A stretch of 64,000 nt of DNA from assembly GCF_004087915.1 (NCBI RefSeq), contig NZ_CP035108.1, positions 806,001-870,000 on the forward strand. Direction: 5' to 3'. The notes under the pieces are model-generated. The model saw nothing but the letters and a program-made list of their open reading frames with translations, made no database searches and was not told the DNA's origin. The position numbers were made by a program, and so were the translations under genes. The DNA is from Geovibrio thiophilus. GTDB taxonomy: Bacteria; Chrysiogenota; Deferribacteres; Deferribacterales; Geovibrionaceae. Shown piece after piece: positions 7,597 through 15,018 of this stretch; the stretch's first letter is position 1, and every line of letters starts with the position of its first letter.

Positions 7597-8883
7597 TCAT
7601 CCTCTCTCTCTCAGCTTTTCCGCAAGCCTTCCGAAATAGCGGGATTTGATCTGCTCGCTTGCCATTGCCTGCTTTACGGGCGGCAGCTTGAGGATTGCGC
7701 CGAGAACAGCCGCCATTGCTCTATGGGAAAAGAGGGCACGGTTGTCGAATATAAGGTGCTCCAGCCCGCCGCGTTCGATAGCCATCATCACTGCCTTGTG
7801 CACAGAGTTTTCCGGCGTGATTATCCGTTTGCCTCTGTATTCCATGGAGATTGCCTTAGCAGGGCATACACGGACGCATACGCCGCAGCCGAGACAGACA
7901 TCGCTGTCAAGCTTAACTTTTTTCTTTCTTGGTTTATGCGGATCATTTGCCGAAACCATTCCCAGAGCCTCCACAGGGCAGACCTCGGCACATTTTCCGC
8001 AGCCCGTGCAGGCGTGTTCATCTATTTCGGGAATGTAGTTTGATGTGTGCACAGGGTTCATTATGCCGAACCTGCGGGCGGCTATCATCGCTTCGCAGCA
8101 GCATCCGCAGCAGTTACAGATGAAGCAGACTTCTTTTTTGACATTTTCGCCGAACTGGACAAGATTGCTTTCGTATGCCTGATGAAGGAGATCCGTCCCC
8201 TCTTTCCCGTCCACCCTGCGGGCATATCCGTGGCGGATCAGCGAGTCCGCAACCGTGCCGAAAGTCATACATATGTCCATCGGCGCACCGCATGCAGTGC
8301 CCATATGCTCCATCTTGTGGCGGCAGTAGCACATGCTTACGCCCATGTGTTCTGCTGTTTTTATAACTTCGCTTGCCTTCTCATAGTCCAGTATGTGCAT
8401 GCTGCTTTCTTCACTGAGGGCGCTTTCGTTTACAAAAACCCGTCCGAGCTGGGTTTCACCTCTGACAAAGAGAGATTTTATGAAGTCTTCCTCGACTGTA
8501 ATGTACTGATAAAACAGCTCGCTGAGATATTGCTGGTCTATGTCGCCTCTGGTGCGCATCATGGAAAACTCGAAGAAGCCCGCCATCGGCGGCGGCAGAA
8601 CATAGTGGGTCTGCCCGTCTGTTTCCATGTCAAGGATCAGGACTTTATCTGCGAAGGAGTCCAGCTTTTTCCTTGCCTCGGTTTCGGAAATTTTCCAGAT
8701 TTCAGCCGCCTGCTTTGCAGTGAAGGGTTTTATGGGTATCTGCGCCAGATAACGCGCGTCCTCTTCACTCATGAGGACAGAGAGGATTTTAAAAAGATTT
8801 TCGCTTAAGGGTGCTCCCTGCGGAAAGCGGTTCAGCCTGTCTGCCAGCTCTCTGAAGCCGTTTCTTGCTGTTAGATGTGCCAT
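7597..8883 (-). CDS. 4Fe-4S dicluster protein with extra Cys motifs
   Basis: 428 residues. An N-terminal helical part without cofactors (about 1-170) is followed by 'CYCRHK...GTACGAPMDIC', then a run 'CFICNCCGCCC', then two ferredoxin-type clusters 'CTGCGKCAEVCP' and 'CLGCGVCVRVCP'. The protein looks soluble, with no signal or membrane helix. Homologous 4Fe-4S proteins of this layout occur in many anaerobes without a defined reaction; an electron-transfer role is all the sequence supports. A GGAGGGCAG ribosome site precedes the ATG. It is transcribed alone, with a large palindrome in its upstream region. Confidence 0.8.
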   Translation of the reverse strand: MAHLTARNGFRELADRLNRFPQGAPLSENLFKILSVLMSEEDARYLAQIPIKPFTAKQAAEIWKISETEARKKLDSFADKVLILDMETDGQTHYVLPPPMAGFFEFSMMRTRGDIDQQYLSELFYQYITVEEDFIKSLFVRGETQLGRVFVNESALSEESSMHILDYEKASEVIKTAEHMGVSMCYCRHKMEHMGTACGAPMDICMTFGTVADSLIRHGYARRVDGKEGTDLLHQAYESNLVQFGENVKKEVCFICNCCGCCCEAMIAARRFGIMNPVHTSNYIPEIDEHACTGCGKCAEVCPVEALGMVSANDPHKPRKKKVKLDSDVCLGCGVCVRVCPAKAISMEYRGKRIITPENSVHKAVMMAIERGGLEHLIFDNRALFSHRAMAAVLGAILKLPPVKQAMASEQIKSRYFGRLAEKLRERG

Positions 8884-9062
8884 TGCTCTGCCCTCCTTAA
8901 GTTTAATTATAACAGAAATTTCATAAATAGAAACGACTTGAACAGAAGCGGCGTAATCAGGAGCGTATTCATAAAGTATTTTGAAAACAGGGATCTTTGC
9001 CTCAGTGCGGAGACCGAACGGCGGAACTCTTTAACATTAAATGGATAAATGAAATGCAGGCT

Positions 9063-9085
9063 AATGTTTGTTTGTAACAAACATT
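9063..9085. promoter_or_regulatory. Perfect 10-3-10 palindrome (operator candidate)
   Basis: AATGTTTGTT, TGT, AACAAACATT: a perfect inverted repeat in the 343-base divergent gap between the iron-sulfur gene and the 15-heme cytochrome. The size suits a TetR- or LacI-like dimer. It lies 180 bases from one start and about 60 bases upstream of the other promoter. Confidence 0.55.
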
Positions 9086-9142
9086 CATAATACAAATGAT
9101 ATAGACTGCCGTTTAAATGCAGGGAACCGTTTAATTAGAACG

Positions 9143-9171
9143 TTGATTTTATATGGTTATCACATTATGAT
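9143..9171 (+). promoter_or_regulatory. Promoter of the 15-heme cytochrome operon
   Basis: TTGATT, exactly 17 bases, TATGAT, giving a leader of about 48 bases. The remainder of the 8884-9226 gap shows no gene; a short - strand frame there is not supported. Confidence 0.6.
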
Positions 9172-9226
9172 GTTCGGGGAAATTATGAAGAGAGATATGT
9201 TATGAGGGATGAGCAGGAGGTCAAAC

Positions 9227-10531
9227 GTGATTAAGAAATTATTATTGCTTGCGGGAATTGTCTGTATTTCCGTATTTCAGGCAAATGCGGAGACATGCGT
9301 CACCGCTCAGTGTCATGCGGACATAAAACAATATGAGGTGCTCCACGCTCCGGTCGAGGCTGATGAATGCACAACATGCCACATAATGGATGACTATGAG
9401 CAGCATATAGACGAGCCAACTCAATTTAAGGAGTTTTCATCTCCCGCTGAGGAGGGTCCGGTGTGCCTTGTCTGCCATGATGAAAAAGGGGACAAAAAGT
9501 TTGTGCACGCTCCTGTCGAAGGGGGGGACTGCACGGCATGCCACAACCCCCACGGCGGAACGAACAAATTTCTGCTGATTACCGCTACCGAATCTGAAAC
9601 ATGCTTTCAGTGCCATGAAAATGATAAAATGAGCAAGAAATTCCTCCACGGTCCGGTTGGTGCCGGAGAATGTGCCTCATGCCATGATCCGCACTCCTCC
9701 GATCATCAGTACCAGCTTAAAGCCGAAAAGAATGAACTATGCTTCATATGCCACTCGGATAAAAAGGCTGATTTGTCAAAGGTTAGTGTGCATGCTCCCG
9801 TTGCGGATGACTGCACCCAGTGCCACGATCCCCACAACTCGGACGCCAAGTTCCACCTGAAGGCGACTGATGAGAAGACTCTCTGCCTCACCTGCCACGG
9901 CGACATGGATCCTGCCTTTAAGGAGAATATCCTGACGGCGCAGTTTAAACACCAGCCCGTTGAGGACGGAAGCTGCGGCGAATGCCACAACCCCCACGCC
10001 TCCGACTTCGGTCAGCTCCTCCGTTCGGACACCAAGCAGATCTGCTTTGAATGCCATCAGGATCTGGGCAGCAGGATAGAACATTCGCAGTATATTCACG
10101 CTCCGGTTGAGTTTGACGGCTGCAACGCCTGCCACAATGTGCACGGTTCAGGCAATCCGTTCATTCTGTATGAGCACTTTCCTAAAACATTCTACAACCA
10201 GTACACGGAAGGCATGTACAAAATATGCTACGAATGCCACGACACGGGCAACCTCGAATCAGCCACGACGGACGGAACAGGCTTCCGCAACGGCGAACAG
10301 AACCTGCATTATCTGCATGTTATGATTCCCGGCAAGGGCAGAAGCTGCAAGGCATGCCATGAGGTGCACGCATCCAACCAGCCGCTCCACATAAGAAACA
10401 GTGTGCCTTTCGGCTCCGGCGGATGGGAGCTTCCCATTAAATTTACCCGTAACGAAAACGGCGGAACCTGCGTAGTGGGCTGCCATAAACCGAAAACATA
10501 CGACAGGGTGAATGAGTTTCAGAATCCCTAA
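9227..10531 (+). CDS. Periplasmic multiheme cytochrome c, 15 predicted hemes
   Basis: About 434 residues. GTG at 9227 is chosen: AGGAGG lies seven bases upstream and the product begins MIKKLLLLAG... with a signal peptide cut near 'NANA/ET'. There are 13 CXXCH sites plus one CX4CH at the mature N-terminus (CVTAQCH) and one CX3CH near the end (CVVGCH). Many sites are followed by 'NPHG', 'DPHS' or 'NVHG', the doubled-CXXCH/decaheme repeat style. Repeated 'HAPV' and 'HGPV' segments probably supply distal His ligands. It would act as a periplasmic electron carrier. The downstream gene, nine bases on, is a thioredoxin-like/TPR protein. Confidence 0.92.
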   Translation: MIKKLLLLAGIVCISVFQANAETCVTAQCHADIKQYEVLHAPVEADECTTCHIMDDYEQHIDEPTQFKEFSSPAEEGPVCLVCHDEKGDKKFVHAPVEGGDCTACHNPHGGTNKFLLITATESETCFQCHENDKMSKKFLHGPVGAGECASCHDPHSSDHQYQLKAEKNELCFICHSDKKADLSKVSVHAPVADDCTQCHDPHNSDAKFHLKATDEKTLCLTCHGDMDPAFKENILTAQFKHQPVEDGSCGECHNPHASDFGQLLRSDTKQICFECHQDLGSRIEHSQYIHAPVEFDGCNACHNVHGSGNPFILYEHFPKTFYNQYTEGMYKICYECHDTGNLESATTDGTGFRNGEQNLHYLHVMIPGKGRSCKACHEVHASNQPLHIRNSVPFGSGGWELPIKFTRNENGGTCVVGCHKPKTYDRVNEFQNP

Positions 10532-10540
10532 GGAGGCTTT

Positions 10541-11461
10541 ATGAGAAAAACCGCACTTGCGCTTGCCGCAGTTTTTATGAGCTTCGCCGCATTCGCCTTC
10601 CCTCTGAAAGAGATTAAAGAGGGAGACAGGGTGGATATGAAGAAATTTGCCTATTCTTCAAAAGCTTATACTGATAAAGAGGATAAGGCGCCATTGAAGG
10701 TTCTTCTCCTCTGGAAAGGGGATAAGAGGCTCAGCAAAAACACCTTTGAGGAGTTCAAGCAGTTCTGTGAAAAGAGCGATGTTGTGTGCGTTGCCGTGGA
10801 GCTGGGTGTTGATGAAACGCTGAAACCAGTGAAAAATGTTATATATGCTGCTGATACCGTTAAAATGACCGACTCATGGGGGATATTTACGCTTCCGGTG
10901 ACCCTTGTGCTGGACGGTGACAACAAAATTATCCATGGTCTCGGCTTTGAAGGGCAGTACAGGGCTAAGCTTGAGAAGTTCATTGAGCTGAAGCAGGGAA
11001 AGATCTCTGAGGCTGAGTACCAGAAGATTACCAATGTGCAGGGTGTTGACAAAACTGTCAGCAAACTGCCGGAAATAAACTTCGCTAAAAATATGATAAA
11101 GAGCGGGCAGACTGAGGATGCCCGCAAACGCCTTGCCGAGATTGACCCCGCAGCTCTGAGCGATACGGAGAAGACAAGACTGGCGGAGGCATATTTCATG
11201 CTTAAGGAATACGGCGGAGCTCTGGAGATTCTGAAAGGCATCAAGAGCACGGTTCCGGAGGTCAGGTTTCTTCTCGGCTATGCCTACATGCAGACAAAAA
11301 ACTATGAAGAGGCTTTAAGCGAGCTTGAATCAGTGAAGGATATTTACCCCCGCAAAGAGCGTGTCTACTACGCTCTGGCAAAAATATACTACGAAAAAGA
11401 TATGTACAAGGAAGCGGCGGATTACTTTAATCGCTGCTGTGAGATAGTGATCGATTTTTAA
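10541..11461 (+). CDS. Exported thioredoxin-fold/TPR protein (cytochrome partner 1)
   Basis: 306 residues with a signal peptide (MRKTALALAAVFMSFAAFA). Residues about 45-150 look like a thioredoxin/TlpA fold: 'LKVLLLWKG', 'WGIFTLPVTLVLDGDNKIIHGLGFEG' with the cis-Pro position. There is no CXXC, so it is not a disulfide enzyme. Residues about 180-306 are TPR helices ('YEEALSELESVKDIYPRKERVYYALAKIYYEKDMYKEAADYFNRC'). A paralogous protein sits behind the 28-heme cytochrome at 18165-19100, so the pair may help multiheme cytochrome maturation, docking or export. That role is inferred from position. Confidence 0.8.
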   Translation: MRKTALALAAVFMSFAAFAFPLKEIKEGDRVDMKKFAYSSKAYTDKEDKAPLKVLLLWKGDKRLSKNTFEEFKQFCEKSDVVCVAVELGVDETLKPVKNVIYAADTVKMTDSWGIFTLPVTLVLDGDNKIIHGLGFEGQYRAKLEKFIELKQGKISEAEYQKITNVQGVDKTVSKLPEINFAKNMIKSGQTEDARKRLAEIDPAALSDTEKTRLAEAYFMLKEYGGALEILKGIKSTVPEVRFLLGYAYMQTKNYEEALSELESVKDIYPRKERVYYALAKIYYEKDMYKEAADYFNRCCEIVIDF

Positions 11462-11476
11462 GAGACAGCCGCTTCT

Positions 11477-11570
11477 GCGCTCCCGAGGACGGGAGCGCGC
11501 CGTGCGTGCGAAGCCGCCTTGATGGCGGCGCGAGCGTGTGTAAAAATTTTCATGGATGACAAATTTTTAC
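11477..11570 (+). repeat. Modular hairpin repeat, copy B
   Basis: Hairpin 1: GCGCTCCC-GAGGAC-GGGAGCGC (11477-11498). Core with the GCCGTGCG...GCGAAG family sequence and inner hairpin GCCGCC-TTGAT-GGCGGC (11513-11529). Hairpin 3: GTAAAAATTTTC (11540-11551), loop ATGGAT, and the complementary arm to 11570 with a single bulged C. Confidence 0.78.
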
Positions 11571-11645
11571 TGTCAAATCAGAGCGGCGGATTACTTTAAT
11601 CGCTGCTGTGAGATAGTGATCGATTTTTAAGAGACAGCCGCTTCT

Positions 11646-11740
11646 GCGCTCCCGAGGACGGGAGCGCGCCGTGCGAGCGAAGCCGCCTTGATGGCGGCGC
11701 GAGCGTGTATTCAAAATTTCCATGGATGACAAATTTTTAC
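11646..11740 (+). repeat. Modular hairpin repeat, copy C
   Basis: The duplicate of copy B within the second tandem unit. Hairpin 1 is identical. Hairpin 3 keeps loop ATGGAT but its 5' arm has drifted (CAAAATTTCC) and pairing is less regular. Confidence 0.75.
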
Positions 11741-11767
11741 TGTTAAATTTGAAAAAATAAAAAAGAA

Positions 11768-11807
11768 GGGGCTGTCCTAGATTATTTCGATTATCTAGGA
11801 CAGCCCC
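11768..11807. terminator. Strong bidirectional hairpin between convergent cytochrome operons
   Basis: Perfect 15-bp arms GGGGCTGTCCTAGAT / ATCTAGGACAGCCCC around a ten-base loop. On the - strand it is followed by CTTCTTTTTTATTTTTT, a good U tract, so it should end the - strand cytochrome operon. The GGGGCTGTCC start resembles some IS ends, but no transposase is present. Confidence 0.72.
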
Positions 11808-11889
11808 AAAATTTATTCTCATGCAGACTAAACTTTTTGTCCATCGTCATACGTCACTCAGCTGGCTCAGGATGACGTTTATGCTGTAA

Positions 11890-12072
11890 CAGTTCCAAGG
11901 AAGGGACTGCGCCGTGCGAAGCGAAGCCGCCTTGATGGCGGCGCGAGCGTGTATTCAAAATTTTCATGGATGACAAATGTTTAATTATTAAGAAAAGATG
12001 CTGCGCCGTGCGAGCGAAGGGCGGTTTATCCGCCCGCAAGCGGTTCAGCCGGACGACAGGATGTGCGTCCGG
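11890..12072 (+). repeat. Modular hairpin repeat, copies D and D'
   Basis: Copy D: CAGTTCC-AAGGAA-GGGACTG (11890-11909, one G-U pair), the core with GCCGCC-TTGAT-GGCGGC, then a hairpin with loop ATGGAT (11966-11971). Copy D' follows: core from 12004 with inner hairpin GGGCGG-TTTAT-CCGCCC, and a terminal hairpin CCGGACG / CGTCCGG (12049-12055, 12066-12072) around ACAGGATGTG. With copies B and C and the 11768 hairpin this fills the 623-base convergent gap. Confidence 0.72.
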
Positions 12073-12084
12073 TGATATTATCGA

Positions 12085-13098
12085 TCAGAAAAGGTTAGTC
12101 TTATCCCCGTAGCCTGCACCGTGGTAATGGCAGTTTGTGCAATTGGAGTCATAACCGCTAGGGTGAACGACTTCCTGAAGACCGTTGCCTGTTATTGCTC
12201 CGTCCGGACTCATATGGCAAAGGGCGCAGAGTTCCGTAAAGTTATTACCGGTCACGCTTACAGACGCATCAAGCGCATCAGCATCAGCATCCTCCGCGCT
12301 TTCACCGAAACGGGTGATGAGGTATGAGTTGTCTGATGTGTGCACCTCGTGGCACTGGGTGCAGCCTATCTCCATTGCGCTTGTATATGATGCACCGGGT
12401 CTGAACTGACCGAAGGTCTGTCCCAGACCGTCCTTAGCGCCGTGTATGTCCGCCGTGAGGGTCTGTCCTGCTATTCCTCTGAATGTGTCGAATATATTAG
12501 TGAAATCGCCGTCAAAAGCCAGTACGGGCGGTGTGATGCCGAAGGCTCCGTTTCCGTCATGGCATGTAAGACAGAAATCTGTGGCGGAAGTGTAAGTTTC
12601 CGTGCTCTGTCTGAAATCTCTGGCGAAGTTAACTGCGCCGTTCATGTCTGTGTACTGATGGCATATCACACAATCGGAGTTGCCGATTTTGCCGTCTCCG
12701 TCAAGGTCGTGCATTGTCGCATGACCGCCGAAAAGGGAGGCGGAAGCAACTACTGACGGGTCAGCGTGGCAGAGGGTGCACTGGTAGCTTTCGGCGGTTA
12801 CGCCTTTTATGCCGTTTGTTCCGTGGCAGTAGAGGCATGCGCCTATGTCGTCCGCATCAACTTTTTTGAAGCTGTCAGCAAGGGCAGGGTTGTATGAATG
12901 TATTTCATCAAGCTGATTTGACGGATGGCAGAGTGAGCAGTCCTCTCTTTCCCATCCGCTGTGGCTTTTGGAGTCTGTAAGCTGAGGTATGCCTATGGCG
13001 TTTTTCTGCGCTGATGAGTTGCTTGAGCTGTTGCTTCCGCAGGCAGCGGCAGATGCCAGAATCATTAATGAAACAATGCAGTAAATAAAAACTCTCAC
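12085..13098 (-). CDS. Octaheme c-type cytochrome lipoprotein
   Basis: About 337 residues with eight CXXCH sites (CSLCH, CLYCH, CTLCH, CVICH, CLTCH, CTQCH, CALCH, CTNCH). GTG at 13098 gives MRVFIYCIVSLMILASAAAC with a lipobox-like Cys and then Gly/Ser linker, and has GGGGTGA upstream; an ATG at 13134 is the alternative, two bases after the previous stop. Lipidation and a Ser/Asn-rich linker suggest an outer-membrane or surface protein. Last gene of the 11-gene operon, so it may be a terminal surface reductase of the conduit. Confidence 0.85.
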   Translation of the reverse strand: MRVFIYCIVSLMILASAAACGSNSSSNSSAQKNAIGIPQLTDSKSHSGWEREDCSLCHPSNQLDEIHSYNPALADSFKKVDADDIGACLYCHGTNGIKGVTAESYQCTLCHADPSVVASASLFGGHATMHDLDGDGKIGNSDCVICHQYTDMNGAVNFARDFRQSTETYTSATDFCLTCHDGNGAFGITPPVLAFDGDFTNIFDTFRGIAGQTLTADIHGAKDGLGQTFGQFRPGASYTSAMEIGCTQCHEVHTSDNSYLITRFGESAEDADADALDASVSVTGNNFTELCALCHMSPDGAITGNGLQEVVHPSGYDSNCTNCHYHGAGYGDKTNLF

Positions 13099-13136
13099 GG
13101 ATTCACCCCGTTTTGTTGCTATATGTTCTTTCATCG

Positions 13137-13706
13137 TCAGTTATTCCTGTGGCAGTCTATGCAGAAGGATGCCTTGTGGCAGCTGTCGCACGATGCCGGA
13201 TCCATCATTGCCTCTACAGAGTGAACAAGCCTGAACGCTCTTGGATGTCTGTATCCGTCTTTGGCGTACTGCTGACTGTGGCAGCTTTCGCAGTACCAGT
13301 CTGAGTGGCAGCTTTCGCAGCTCTTTTTATCCAGAGCAGCGGGCACGGCATGGAGCTTTGTCCACTGTGTGAGATGGTCTTCCGGCTTCATGGTCTTTAG
13401 GTTATCATGGCACACGTAGCAGTTCTGCGGGGCGGAGACGACCTTAGTTATCTCCTCCTTGTGGCAGGTGTGGCAGGTGTTGTCGATTTTCAGCTCGGCG
13501 CCGATTTTGAAGTCACTCCCTTTATTGATGAAGGTCTCAATATCGGGCAGCTTGTGGCAGTAGAAGCAGTCCTTTTTCTGTTCAAACAGAATGTTTACGT
13601 GCTGTTCGTGGTTGAACTTGACGTAAGGGGACTGGTAGTAAAACTTCGTACAGCCGAACAGAAGAACCGGCAGAACCAGTAAAAACCATGTTAATCGCTT
13701 ATTCAT
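13137..13706 (-). CDS. Heptaheme c-type cytochrome lipoprotein
   Basis: 189 residues: signal with lipobox LFGC (Cys19), then seven CXXCH sites (CFYCH, CHTCH, CYVCH, CESCH twice, CDSCH, CIDCH). Early 'KFNHEQHVNILFEQKKDCFYCHKL' resembles the class III (cytochrome c3/c7) pattern with a distal His ahead of the heme site. GAGGAAAATAGA precedes the ATG. It lies between the porin and the octaheme lipoprotein and is probably part of the outer-membrane conduit. Confidence 0.88.
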   Translation of the reverse strand: MNKRLTWFLLVLPVLLFGCTKFYYQSPYVKFNHEQHVNILFEQKKDCFYCHKLPDIETFINKGSDFKIGAELKIDNTCHTCHKEEITKVVSAPQNCYVCHDNLKTMKPEDHLTQWTKLHAVPAALDKKSCESCHSDWYCESCHSQQYAKDGYRHPRAFRLVHSVEAMMDPASCDSCHKASFCIDCHRNN

Positions 13707-13737
13707 CTATTTTCCTCGGTAAATTTTATATTCATTG

Positions 13738-15003
13738 TCAGAAGCTGTAAGTAGCTTTCACACCATACCTGTTTTCAGGCAGATAGCGGGTTTCCCTGTT
13801 GTTTTCGGCATATACGCTCACTGCCAGATCTTTTATCACATCATATTCAAGCTCGCCGTATATGGAGTATATGGATTCTTCTTTATCCATGCCGATTGTT
13901 CCGTTTTTGATTTCGGAACGTCCGATATATTCGGCTTCAAAGCTGAATCTCAGTTCTCTGAGTATGCTCCAGTCCAGCGAGAAGCTTACGCCGTTCGCTT
14001 CGGAATCGCTGCCGTCGTAGATGTACATTTCGATGTCGGATGTGAGTCCGTGGCTTTTGAAATGGTCTACACTGGCGCCGAATTTATATATGTCACCTGT
14101 TACCCATTCGCCGAAGTTATTCAGCAGGACAACATGGGTGGTTCCCTGATAAACCGTGTAGTGATCGTTTATTGCGTATTCGACGGTGTATGAATACCTA
14201 TCCTCTTTGCCGGATGAAAAGTTGGTTATAATGAGTTCGCCGAGCCTTTCAGAGCCGTCTTCAACTCTGATTCTCGTCGCGTCCGCAATAAGCCCCAGCT
14301 TTTTGTATCTGGCGTATACTCTTGCCATGCCTCTGTATACTTCGTCATCTTCCATGTCATAGTCTATTTTGCCGTCCAGAGAGAGGAAAACAGTTTTATC
14401 CCTTAGAGATACGAATCTTCTGCCCAGACCTAAGCCCATAAGCTCCTGTATAGTTCTGTCGCCGTCCTCCTCCTTGGAGTAGGAAACATAGCCGGTGTAG
14501 TTTTTTACACCGTTGAGGAACAGCCGTCCGCCGTAGAGCCTGTCGCCTGTATCCCTGAATGATTCATTGATGTGTCTGTCGTCCGAATCGAAGTACTCAG
14601 GCACGCCGCCGAAGGCGGTTACGCCGAAGTGCCAGTCGGTTCTTACGGTGGCTTCGGCACCGTCAAGGGTGAGAAATCTGTTTCCCATGAAGGAGAATCT
14701 GCCGAGCTTGATTTCAAGCGCTCTTTCAAAGCTGCTGAACTCAACATAGGCGGAGTAAATATCAGTGAAGCTCTCTCCGTCCTCCTCTGAGTAGGTTCCG
14801 TGGAAGTTGAACCCGAGATAAGGATTGATAAGTTTGACATTATCAAGTATCAGCGTGTTTTCCCATGTTCCTTCCGTGTCCCCCCCTTTTTCCTCGGAGC
14901 TTTCATAAGAAGTCGAGAAAGAGCCGTCGATGCTGAAGGAATAAGCGTTCTGCACCGAGCCCGCTAAAAGAACAAAAATTAAAAATCCCCTTAAAAGTTT
15001 CAC
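13738..15003 (-). CDS. Outer-membrane beta-barrel protein (conduit porin candidate)
   Basis: 421 residues: signal peptide to about residue 22, then alternating hydrophobic/polar strands rich in Tyr, Ser, Asp and Gly, and a terminal '...YGVKATYSF' with Phe last, the standard BamA signal of outer-membrane barrels. Motifs such as 'LEIKLGRFSF' and 'LRELRFSFEAEYIG' look like antiparallel strands. There are no heme sites. It lies between a 9-heme and a 7-heme lipoprotein, the arrangement of porin-cytochrome complexes (MtrCAB, Geobacter PCC), although no similarity to MtrB is evident by eye. Confidence 0.85.
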   Translation of the reverse strand: MKLLRGFLIFVLLAGSVQNAYSFSIDGSFSTSYESSEEKGGDTEGTWENTLILDNVKLINPYLGFNFHGTYSEEDGESFTDIYSAYVEFSSFERALEIKLGRFSFMGNRFLTLDGAEATVRTDWHFGVTAFGGVPEYFDSDDRHINESFRDTGDRLYGGRLFLNGVKNYTGYVSYSKEEDGDRTIQELMGLGLGRRFVSLRDKTVFLSLDGKIDYDMEDDEVYRGMARVYARYKKLGLIADATRIRVEDGSERLGELIITNFSSGKEDRYSYTVEYAINDHYTVYQGTTHVVLLNNFGEWVTGDIYKFGASVDHFKSHGLTSDIEMYIYDGSDSEANGVSFSLDWSILRELRFSFEAEYIGRSEIKNGTIGMDKEESIYSIYGELEYDVIKDLAVSVYAENNRETRYLPENRYGVKATYSF

Positions 15004-15018
15004 TCTGTTCTCCTGAAA

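Larger units (their letters stand above)
11413..11750 (+). repeat. 169-bp tandem duplication covering the 3' end of the TPR gene
   Basis: The segment starting AGCGGCGGATTACTTT at 11413 recurs at 11582, an offset of 169 bases. Each unit holds the last 49 bases of the TPR reading frame including its stop, plus one full modular hairpin repeat. The second unit thus carries a non-functional gene tail. Confidence 0.92.

Noticed and set aside
8907-9095. Possible 62-residue protein on the - strand
   Set aside because: Its start lies beyond the large palindrome at 9063-9085 and the frame covers it, it lacks a ribosome site, and it is rich in Leu/Phe/Ser as expected for non-coding A/T-rich DNA.
11768-11807. 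Hairpin beginning GGGGCTGTCC, similar to some IS terminal repeats
   Set aside because: No transposase remnant or target duplication nearby, and a U tract on the - strand makes a terminator the better reading.
11550-12039. Two - strand open frames sharing an NTRSRRHQGGFA peptide
   Set aside because: The shared peptide is the translation of the repeat core on the other strand; no gene signals.
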